Positions 1 through 6,035 of a DNA stretch of 13,057 nucleotides are shown one piece after another. The stretch is from Deltaproteobacteria bacterium (GTDB lineage Bacteria > Desulfobacterota > Dissulfuribacteria > Dissulfuribacterales > QOAL01), in the NCBI GenBank assembly GCA_027068235.1, contig JAMOUE010000105.1, positions 1 to 13,057 on the forward strand. Direction: 5' to 3'. The notes beneath the pieces were generated by a model. The model searched no databases and was not told the DNA's origin. It worked only from the letters and a program-made list of their open reading frames with translations. A program made the position numbers and the translations under genes. Each line of letters opens with the position of its first letter. Within the stretch, counting starts at the first letter, position 1.

Positions 1-1
1 T

Positions 2-49
2 TTAAAACACAGGATAATCCTTGAACCTTTGAATGTGGAGAATAAATAG
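2..49 (+). CDS. Possible 3' end of an upstream gene
   Basis: Frame 2 is open from the window edge for 15 codons and ends in TAG at 47-49, directly before the thrC ATG at 50. The other two plus frames are closed by stops in this stretch. The visible peptide ends in EPLNVENK. If real, its last codons contain the GGAG that serves thrC, suggesting a translationally linked upstream gene such as another threonine or aspartate-family gene. Fifteen codons are too few to identify it, and chance openness is quite possible. Confidence 0.35.
   Translation, partial: LKHRIILEPLNVENK
37..40 (+). promoter_or_regulatory. Shine-Dalgarno of thrC
   Basis: GGAG lies nine bases before the ATG at 50 and supports that start. 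It may lie inside the last codons of an upstream gene. Confidence 0.6.
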
Positions 50-1462
50 ATGAAATACATAAGTACCCGTGGAGCCATAGAACCCATTTCCTTTAGCCAG
101 GCCGTAATGATGGGCTTAGCATCGGATGGAGGCCTGCTGCTGCCTGAAAAGCTGATTAATGTTGATGAAAGACAGTTGGATGAATGGGGCAGGCTAGACT
201 ACCCGTCACTGGCACATGAGATAATCTCTTTGTTCAGCGGTGACATAGACCAAGATGTCTTGAAAGAATTGATAGATGTCTCTTACAGCACCTTTGACGT
301 TGAAGAGGTAACACCTCTTGTCCAGAAAGGGCAGCTATACGTTCTTGAGCTTTTTCATGGCCCCACCCTGGCCTTCAAAGATGTTGCCCTTCAGTTTCTG
401 GGTAATCTGTTTTCACACCTGTTAAAAGAGCAGAATTCTTACATGAACATACTTGGGGCGACATCTGGCGATACTGGAAGCGCTGCCATATATGGAGTAA
501 AGGGAAAGGATAATATAGATATCTTCATTCTCCATCCACACGGAAGGGTCAGTAAGATGCAGGCCCTTCAGATGACTACCGTAGCCGACAAGAATTGTTT
601 CAACTTGGCCATTAAAGGAACCTTTGACGACTGTCAGGCCATAGTAAAGACCATTTTCAATGATCTTGAATTCAAGGAAAGGTACAGGCTTGGTGCCATA
701 AATTCCATAAACTGGGCGAGAGTCCTTGCGCAGGTTGTTTACTACGTCTATGCGGCCTTGAAACTTCGTGGTCAGGGGCATGAGAGGGTTTCGTTTTCTG
801 TACCCACTGGCAACTTTGGAGACATATTCGCTGGTTATGTAGCCAAGGTGTTGGTGGAGCCTTTGATAGGCAAGCTCATACTGGCCACCAACGAAAATAA
901 CATCCTCACTCGCTTTGTTGTAGAGGGCGTTTATGAGCGGGGTAGGGTGGTACAGACCATAAGTCCTTCTATGGACATTCAGATAGCAAGTAATTTTGAG
1001 CGCTATCTATATTATCTCTTCAATCAGGACCCGGAACGTGTAAAAAAGGCCATGTCGAAGTTTGACAGCCAGGGCGTGATAAGGTTTTCAAAGGAGAAGA
1101 TTAAGCAGGCCAGAAAGGACTTTAGCTCCTATTCCATAGATCAGAAAGAGACAATGGATACCATTGGCTCATTCTATAGGGAGTTTGGATACGTGTGTGA
1201 TCCGCATACTGCCGTTGGAATTGCAGCGGCCAACCGCTACCTTTCTGACAATGCCGAGACTACCCCTGAAGGGCCTGTGGTATGTCTGGCAACGGCACAT
1301 CCATGCAAGTTTCCAGAGGCAGTAGAAAAGGCCATTGGGAGACCTGTAGATATTCCAGAAAAGATCCGGGGGCTTGAGAAATTACCTCAGCGTTATGAAG
1401 TGATGCCTCCTGATGTGGAAAGGGTAAAGGAGTATGTTGAGCGCAACGGAATATATAAGTAG
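50..1462 (+). CDS. thrC: Threonine synthase
   Basis: Pyridoxal-phosphate (PLP) enzyme of the cytosol that converts O-phosphohomoserine and water to L-threonine and phosphate, the last step of threonine synthesis. The 470-residue product has the N-terminal region of the longer ThrC class (STRG near residue 5, SDGGLLLPE near 25). The PLP lysine motif LAFKDVALQ puts the Schiff-base lysine at about K110. The phosphate-binding GATSGDTGSAA segment, the VPTGNFGD loop and the conserved DPHTAVG near the C-terminus are all present. Length is normal for this class (roughly 430-500). The ATG at 50 is preceded by GGAG at 37-40, nine bases away. The gene runs alone on the plus strand, converging on folE2 with four bases between stops. 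Identification is secure; no sign of damage. Confidence 0.96.
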   Translation: MKYISTRGAIEPISFSQAVMMGLASDGGLLLPEKLINVDERQLDEWGRLDYPSLAHEIISLFSGDIDQDVLKELIDVSYSTFDVEEVTPLVQKGQLYVLELFHGPTLAFKDVALQFLGNLFSHLLKEQNSYMNILGATSGDTGSAAIYGVKGKDNIDIFILHPHGRVSKMQALQMTTVADKNCFNLAIKGTFDDCQAIVKTIFNDLEFKERYRLGAINSINWARVLAQVVYYVYAALKLRGQGHERVSFSVPTGNFGDIFAGYVAKVLVEPLIGKLILATNENNILTRFVVEGVYERGRVVQTISPSMDIQIASNFERYLYYLFNQDPERVKKAMSKFDSQGVIRFSKEKIKQARKDFSSYSIDQKETMDTIGSFYREFGYVCDPHTAVGIAAANRYLSDNAETTPEGPVVCLATAHPCKFPEAVEKAIGRPVDIPEKIRGLEKLPQRYEVMPPDVERVKEYVERNGIYK

Positions 1463-1466
1463 TAGC

Positions 1467-2390
1467 CTAGCCTTCTGAAGGCAGGTCTTTTAAAGGCGTT
1501 TCAAGCAGGCACTGGACGTTGTGCCTGTGAATGCTCTCAAAACTTGTGGTCTTTATCCGCACTACGGTTTCTGGGCCAAAGTTACCATTTTTGAAGGCTT
1601 TTCCAGCCTCCATTGCCACAGCACGCACCACATCTTCGGCAAACTGTGGCTCAAGGTGACACCTTAAGACGAGTTCCGCTTCATCAGGCCTTTTTAATAG
1701 GTCCTGGCTGAGGTGTAGACATGAGGCCAGACATTCAAAGAGGCTTGAAAAGGAAGGGGGCTCATCTGTAGTTTCTATCTCCAGCCAAGTTAGACATCTT
1801 TGTGAGTGGGTCGGATATGGGATTTGTGAATTGTCTCCAAAAAGTTCCTTGTTGTAAACTTGTGTGCAAGGACATGCAGTGATGTGATAGGCTCCAATGC
1901 CAGCCTTGCATCGTTTCTTTATGGATTTGGATTCTTTTTTATCATTTTTATCAGCAGCTTTGTTGGCAGATAAGGTTACATGACTAAATACGTGGACAAA
2001 GTCTGTTGAATCCTTTTGGCTGATTTGAGACCTAAACAGTTGTGGAAGTTTGCCCCATACCTTGACCTTTGCCATTTTGGCCCTTTGGCCCTTCAATATG
2101 AGCCTTGCCAGCCTGTGGCAGTACTGATTCAAGTCTTCAAAGTCCTGATGGTAGAGTTCGCTTATGGCCTGCTCCATTCTGGACATGTGTATTCCCTTGT
2201 ATTCCTTGGGCAGATCCACAAATATCTCGCATTCAAAGGGTATGAGCCCTTGTGGCAGCCTTATCCATACCGTCTTTTCACTTATACCAACCATGTTGAT
2301 GGGAAGTGGAATAGATGGGGCAGCCTCTGGAACATCCAGACATCTTTCAAGTACCTTCTTGTGCTCTTCTGGTGAAAAATGCGTATTCAT
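1467..2390 (-). CDS. folE2: GTP cyclohydrolase FolE2 (type IB, MptA-like)
   Basis: Converts GTP to 7,8-dihydroneopterin triphosphate, the first step toward folate-type pterins and, in many bacteria, toward 7-deazaguanines such as queuosine. Numbering from the ATG at 2390 (307 residues), family signatures are KGIHMSR near 65-71, CPC at 173-175 (metal-ligand and catalytic Cys region), THSQRC with His195, and FESIHRHN at 284-291 with Glu285, His288 and His290. A Lys-rich insertion sits near 148-160. The start is ambiguous. ATG 2390 overlaps the upstream glycosyltransferase stop as ATGA, while ATG 2441 has a better SD (GAGGG six bases upstream) and adds 17 residues but overlaps the upstream gene by 55 bases. 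Last gene of a run of overlapping genes. No folP, folK or que genes are visible, so the pterin's destination is unknown. Confidence 0.93.
   Translation of the reverse strand: MNTHFSPEEHKKVLERCLDVPEAAPSIPLPINMVGISEKTVWIRLPQGLIPFECEIFVDLPKEYKGIHMSRMEQAISELYHQDFEDLNQYCHRLARLILKGQRAKMAKVKVWGKLPQLFRSQISQKDSTDFVHVFSHVTLSANKAADKNDKKESKSIKKRCKAGIGAYHITACPCTQVYNKELFGDNSQIPYPTHSQRCLTWLEIETTDEPPSFSSLFECLASCLHLSQDLLKRPDEAELVLRCHLEPQFAEDVVRAVAMEAGKAFKNGNFGPETVVRIKTTSFESIHRHNVQCLLETPLKDLPSEG
1470..1482. terminator. Small hairpin at the thrC/folE2 convergence
   Basis: GCCTTC-T-GAAGGC is a 6+6 inverted repeat just past the thrC stop, inside the last codons of folE2. On the plus strand it is followed by AGGTCTTTT, a poor U-tract. 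It could help end thrC transcription, but the tight palindrome and weak tail leave this doubtful. Confidence 0.3.
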
Positions 2391-3199
2391 AGAAGAGCAT
2401 GTTCCTTCAAGCTGTTGTACCACTCTTGAACGCTTTTCCATTTTTTACCCTCGCTTAAAATAAGGTCTGATACCTTTCTAAGGTGGTCAAGCTCATTATG
2501 CAGGCCATTGTCTTTGGCCACATTTTTTAGATGTTCAATAAGTCTTAGGGCCAACTTTGCTGAGAACCCCTGCCAGCATAGGTTCCCCTTGTGTATTCTC
2601 CTTTTGGTTACAACCACAGGTGCATAGCTGAACTGGTATTTTAAGGATAGCGAAGCAAAAAAGAGCCAGTCTTCTCCAAGGGGCAGCCTTGGAAATCCAC
2701 CAGACTCTATAAATGCCTCTCTCCTTATGGCAAATGACGATGGCACAATGGAACACCAGCGAAAGAGATTTTCATGCATGGCAAGGTTAGCGTCAAATTC
2801 GTCTCCAGGTATGGCAAAAGGTCTTTCCAAGCACTTTCCGTCATTTATTGTTATGCCAAAAGAGCAGTGACTGCCTTTGATAATGGGTAAAAGCAGCGTC
2901 TCCACATGGCTTGGCGTCCATATGTCGTCTGAGTCAAGGAACATCAAGACATCTGCCTTGGTTTTTCTGGCTCCAAGGTTTCTAGCCGGCCCAGGCCCTA
3001 GGCCAAAAGCGCGTATGACCCTGAGTTGTGGAAATTTTTCCTTGATAAGGTCTGGGGTTCCATCTTTTGAGCCATCGTCCACCACTACTATTTCAGTTGG
3101 AGGGTAGCGGTCTTGATGTAGGGCGGACTCAATGGCCTCCATAACAAGTGTACGCCGGTCCTTTACCGGAATTATGCATGCTATTTTTGTATCTGGCAT
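2387..3199 (-). CDS. Family 2 glycosyltransferase
   Basis: A 270-residue cytosolic, GT-A-fold glycosyltransferase of family GT2. The N-terminal strand reads IACIIPVKDR, followed by the nucleotide-binding VVVDDGSKDGTPD (Asp41, Asp42), the GPGPARNLG stretch typical of the family, the metal-binding LDSDD (about 88-92), and the acceptor-side GEDW with candidate catalytic Asp177. No transmembrane segment is evident, so it is probably soluble or peripheral. The ATG at 3199 lies inside the 3' end of the PP-loop gene (19-base overlap) with only a weak SD, suggesting translational coupling; its stop overlaps the folE2 ATG. Donor sugar and acceptor cannot be read from sequence. It could serve surface polysaccharide, but its place between a PP-loop ATPase and FolE2 also allows glycosylation of a small molecule (inference). 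Confidence 0.88.
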   Translation of the reverse strand: MPDTKIACIIPVKDRRTLVMEAIESALHQDRYPPTEIVVVDDGSKDGTPDLIKEKFPQLRVIRAFGLGPGPARNLGARKTKADVLMFLDSDDIWTPSHVETLLLPIIKGSHCSFGITINDGKCLERPFAIPGDEFDANLAMHENLFRWCSIVPSSFAIRREAFIESGGFPRLPLGEDWLFFASLSLKYQFSYAPVVVTKRRIHKGNLCWQGFSAKLALRLIEHLKNVAKDNGLHNELDHLRKVSDLILSEGKKWKSVQEWYNSLKEHALL

Positions 3200-3942
3200 T
3201 TATTACCAGGTGGAAAAAGCTTGGCAGCCTGCCTTATTTTCCCGTTTAGACAAAAATCGATATATTTTTCTATCTTCGGAATCATTTCATCGAGATAGGC
3301 TGCAATATGTTCCTCTTTAGCAGTGGTAAGGGTCTGGCAAAACATGCATTTTCTTTCTCCACCCCCTGTGGATGGCAGGCCAAAGTCTTCAAGCATGTGC
3401 CTTGTGATGTCTTCGTCTGAAAAATCGTGATAGAATGGATAGGCCGTTGAAATACCAAAATGACTGGAAAGACTTGCCATTTTCTCCATGAAAACTGGTG
3501 TTTGTTCAGGATAGTAAGACTGACGGCTGGCATATCCTGCAAGCAACACAGGTACGTAGTTTTGTACGCAGTAGATTATTGCCTTGGCATGCATGCCTAG
3601 TTTACAGGCAACGCAAACGAGATTTTTGCCGTTAAATCTTGGCATCAGCTCCTCGTAGATATCGAGCCAGAGTCCTTGAAAGAGCCTCCCCATATCAAGT
3701 TCTACATATGATGACTCCGGGCACTCTTCTGGAACTGGAACCTGTTTTATAAGTATATCTTTTGCCACCTCAAATCTTTGATGCGGAAATTGTGGAAAAC
3801 GCGCCATTCCATTTAGCATGTGAAGGAGATGTATCCTCCTTGGTCTTCTGATTTCCGGGTGCGTTCCAGCCATTGCAATGGCGTAAAGGGCAAGGCTGTC
3901 TCTTCCTCCAGAAAAGAGTATGGCAATATCCTGCCTATCCAC
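3181..3942 (-). CDS. PP-loop ATPase with two CxxC pairs, specificity unknown
   Basis: A 253-residue member of the PP-loop (N-type ATP pyrophosphatase) superfamily, whose enzymes adenylate a substrate so that sulfur or nitrogen can be added. The ATP-binding loop is FSGGRDS at residues 10-16. A CVAC pair at 110-113 and a CMFC pair at 199-202 could bind a metal or Fe-S cluster or carry sulfur. The segment CVACKLGMHAKAI followed by LLAGYASRQS resembles the equivalent region of tRNA thiolases such as MnmA, while the size and the nearby FolE2 recall QueC. It lacks the C-terminal cysteine cluster expected of QueC, so I do not call it queC. Start is GTG at 3942 with a strong AAGGAGA six bases upstream, overlapping the preceding reductase gene by 8 bases. 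Substrate unknown. Confidence 0.85.
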   Translation of the reverse strand: MDRQDIAILFSGGRDSLALYAIAMAGTHPEIRRPRRIHLLHMLNGMARFPQFPHQRFEVAKDILIKQVPVPEECPESSYVELDMGRLFQGLWLDIYEELMPRFNGKNLVCVACKLGMHAKAIIYCVQNYVPVLLAGYASRQSYYPEQTPVFMEKMASLSSHFGISTAYPFYHDFSDEDITRHMLEDFGLPSTGGGERKCMFCQTLTTAKEEHIAAYLDEMIPKIEKYIDFCLNGKIRQAAKLFPPGNKCQIQK

Positions 3943-4588
3943 TTTTGTTCTCCTTTTTTATCTTGTATCTCAAATATATCTCTCCTGTTGATAGATCTGT
4001 TTTGCACGTTACAAGCTCAAGGTCCAAGAAGGGATCTCCAAGATCTTCTGTACCGTTTACAAGTGGAATGCCTGTGTTGGAGATAAGGAGCTTTGGCGCA
4101 ACTGTTATTACAAGTTCATGCACCACCTCTTGTTTCAATGCGAAGTAGTTTAGCCTGCCTCCTCCCTCTATGAGAAGTTTTTTAACACCGTGTTGCTCAA
4201 GGATATCTAGTACCTCAAAAAGGTCTAGGCCACCTTGTGGAGAAAAGGCCACTGGAAAGATCTTGGCCGATTCAGACAGGTTCCTCTTTAGGGCATTGGC
4301 ATTGTTGTGGCTGCAAAAGACAAAGGGCCTTGGCCCCCGTTTAAAGATACTTTTTTCTAAAGGCAGGTGCTCCGACATGGTGATTAATGCTCTGATACGT
4401 CTTGTAGGTATTTTCCCTGAACTGTCTCTGAATTCTGGGTCTCCAGCTCTTAGTGAACCTGCACCAAGCAGGGTTGCATCTGTTTTATCACGCCACCTTT
4501 CAAGGTGTCTTCTGTCATTCTTACTGCCAAATCCCACAGGACTTATGCGACCACACAGGGTTTGTATGCAGATTATGTAGCTTTTCAC
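3935..4588 (-). CDS. RibD C-terminal/DHFR-like reductase, stand-alone
   Basis: A 217-residue protein consisting only of the RibD_C (dihydrofolate-reductase-like) domain, which in riboflavin synthesis uses NADPH to reduce the ribose of a diaminopyrimidine. Visible signatures are DRRHLERWRDKTDATLLGAG near 25-44, SLRAGDPEF near 45-53, and the nucleotide-binding KLLIEGGGRLN near 137-147. The deaminase half of bifunctional RibD is absent, and the usual N-terminal LDGKI-like motif reads LCGRIS (Cys12 where Asp is typical). GTG start at 4588 with no clear SD, 27 bases after ackA, suggesting cotranscription. Candidates are archaeal-type riboflavin reductase, a replacement dihydrofolate or dihydropterin reductase (context with FolE2), or an unrelated reductase. 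The fold is secure; the substrate is not. Confidence 0.85.
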   Translation of the reverse strand: MKSYIICIQTLCGRISPVGFGSKNDRRHLERWRDKTDATLLGAGSLRAGDPEFRDSSGKIPTRRIRALITMSEHLPLEKSIFKRGPRPFVFCSHNNANALKRNLSESAKIFPVAFSPQGGLDLFEVLDILEQHGVKKLLIEGGGRLNYFALKQEVVHELVITVAPKLLISNTGIPLVNGTEDLGDPFLDLELVTCKTDLSTGEIYLRYKIKKENKSG

Positions 4589-4615
4589 AGTAAGCTTGAT
4601 GCGAAGATGGTCCCT

Positions 4616-5842
4616 TTATCCTTGTCCTTTCTCATTGCCAATGACCTTGATTGTCTGTCTGGCAATTTCCAGTTCTTCATCAGTTGGAATGACTAATATT
4701 TTTATCTTGCTGGACTTGGTAGATATTTCAGCAGGCCTTCCCTTTTCCATTTTATCAAGAGAATCGTTGATTAATGGATCTAGCTCTAGGCCAAGCCATT
4801 TGAGGTCCTGGCAGATGTTCTGCCTCACTAGAGAAGAATTTTCACCAATGCCACCTGTAAATATGATGCAGTCAGGCTGGCCTGTAATTGAAAGATACGC
4901 ACCTATATACTTTCTTGCCCGATAACAAAATATATCCAGGGCCAACTGAGCATCAGTATCTCCTCTTGCAGCCCTTTTCTCTATTGTACGCATGTCTCTA
5001 TCTCCACAGATACCACGCAGGCCGCTCTGTCTATTAAGGAGGTGGTCAATATCGTCAATTGACATGCCGAGGTTTCTGGCCATGAATAGGATTATAGCCG
5101 GATCTATGTCACCGCATCTTGTTCCCATGACAAGGCCTTCCAAAGGGGTCAGCCCCATGGAGGTGTCCAGACATTTACCATTTTTGACTGCAACAATGCT
5201 TGCGCCATTGCCAAGATGGAGGCAAATGCAAGAAAACTCTGAATAGGGCTTTCTAATGTATTTGGCTGCCTTTCTTGTGACATAGCTGTAAGAGGTGCCG
5301 TGAAAGCCATAGCGCCTTATCCCAAGTTCTTCATAGAGATGCCTTGGCAGTGCGTATAGGTGGGCATGGGCAGGCATTGTATGGTGAAAGGCCGTATCAA
5401 ATACTGCTACCTGCGGAACATCAGGGGCGTGGTCAAGGGCTATCTTGATGCCAAGGATGTTGGCAGGATTATGGAGGGGGGCTAGTGGTATAAGCTCCTC
5501 TATCTTTTTTAACACCTCCTGGTCAATGGAGACGGGGCTTGTAAAAGATTCTCCTCCATGCACGACCCTATGGCCTATTCCGTGAAGCTGGGAGAGATTG
5601 GTGATAAGTCCGCACTTTGTCAAAAGATCTGACATGGCCTTGAGGGCCTGAAGATGGTCCTCTATCTCTATGTCGTGTCTTTGCAGGGCGTGGTCATGGC
5701 ATCCTTGGAATTTGATGTTGGCGCTTGGGCTTCCAATCTCTTCCACAACTCCCTTTGCCACCACATGGAGATGGTCCAGTGAAAAGAGTTTGAATTTTAG
5801 TGATGAACTGCCAGAGTTTAAGACCAGTACCTTTTTACTCAA
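4616..5842 (-). CDS. ackA: Acetate kinase
   Basis: Interconverts acetate plus ATP and acetyl phosphate plus ADP in the cytosol, linking acetyl-CoA (through phosphotransacetylase, not in this window) to ATP formation or acetate activation. With the chosen start the protein has 408 residues, normal for the family. Conserved residues are in place: Asn9 in LNSGSSSLKFK, Arg92 in GHRVVHGG, Asp149 in FDTAFH, His181 in YGFHGTSY, Arg242 in MGTRCGDIDP, GGIGENS near 330-336, and Glu389/390 in PTDEELEIA. The reading frame stays open upstream to an ATG at 5902, but that extension is not acetate-kinase-like and runs into an inverted repeat. TTG at 5842, five bases after GAGG, gives the canonical N-terminus SKKVLVLNSG, so I prefer it. 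Likely heads the transcript that continues into the reductase/PP-loop/GT2/folE2 genes. Confidence 0.96.
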   Translation of the reverse strand: MSKKVLVLNSGSSSLKFKLFSLDHLHVVAKGVVEEIGSPSANIKFQGCHDHALQRHDIEIEDHLQALKAMSDLLTKCGLITNLSQLHGIGHRVVHGGESFTSPVSIDQEVLKKIEELIPLAPLHNPANILGIKIALDHAPDVPQVAVFDTAFHHTMPAHAHLYALPRHLYEELGIRRYGFHGTSYSYVTRKAAKYIRKPYSEFSCICLHLGNGASIVAVKNGKCLDTSMGLTPLEGLVMGTRCGDIDPAIILFMARNLGMSIDDIDHLLNRQSGLRGICGDRDMRTIEKRAARGDTDAQLALDIFCYRARKYIGAYLSITGQPDCIIFTGGIGENSSLVRQNICQDLKWLGLELDPLINDSLDKMEKGRPAEISTKSSKIKILVIPTDEELEIARQTIKVIGNEKGQG

Positions 5843-5846
5843 GGTT

Positions 5847-5852
5847 ACCTCA
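5847..5852 (-). promoter_or_regulatory. Shine-Dalgarno that sets the ackA TTG start
   Basis: TGAGGT-AACC-TTG on the minus strand puts a good SD directly before TTG 5842, favouring it over the ATG at 5902. Confidence 0.7.
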
Positions 5853-5882
5853 AAAAGTTTAGGATTTTTTGTTAAAGGGCCA

Positions 5883-5962
5883 GGCGCTCTAGAAAAGATC
5901 ACCCTTCCTGTATCTTAATTGATATGTTGAATCAGTAGGTTGGGTGATTGTTTTTGAGCGCC
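5883..5962. repeat. Long imperfect inverted repeat in the ackA leader
   Basis: Outer arms GGCGCTC (5883-5889) and GAGCGCC (5956-5962), then inner arms ATCACCC (5898-5904) and GGGTGAT (5942-5948), are perfect complements in register. Between them TAGAAAAG and TGTTTTT pair mostly (A-T and G-T). Inside, CCT (5907-5909) pairs with AGG (5937-5939) across a TT/TT mismatch, leaving a 27-base AT-rich loop. Because of the G-T pairs the fold is better in plus-strand RNA than in minus-strand RNA. It lies about 40 bases upstream of the ackA SD. It could be a leader-RNA structure, a protein-binding palindrome or a small MITE-like repeat. Confidence 0.6.
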
Positions 5963-6008
5963 ATACATCCTACATGGATGAAAAGACAAAATCTAAATTT
6001 ATAGAGAT

Positions 6009-6030
6009 GGCCCCAAATAAAAATGGGGCC
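6009..6030 (-). terminator. Intrinsic terminator after transketolase
   Basis: GGCCCCA (6009-6015) and TGGGGCC (6024-6030) form a perfect 7-bp GC-rich stem with an 8-base A-rich loop, starting six bases after the tkt stop. On the minus strand the following bases (ATCTCTATAAATTT) are only moderately U-rich, so termination may be partial and some readthrough into ackA is possible. On the plus strand the tail is TTTGTTT, but no plus-strand gene ends here. Confidence 0.65.
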
Positions 6031-6035
6031 TTTGT

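Noticed and set aside
3181..3942. Calling the PP-loop protein QueC because FolE2 is nearby
   Set aside because: The C-terminal cysteine cluster expected in QueC is not present and no queD or queE is in the window; only superfamily membership is supported.
5843..5902. N-terminal extension of acetate kinase to the ATG at 5902
   Set aside because: The 20 extra residues do not resemble acetate kinases and lie partly in an inverted repeat; the TTG at 5842 has a good SD and gives the canonical start.
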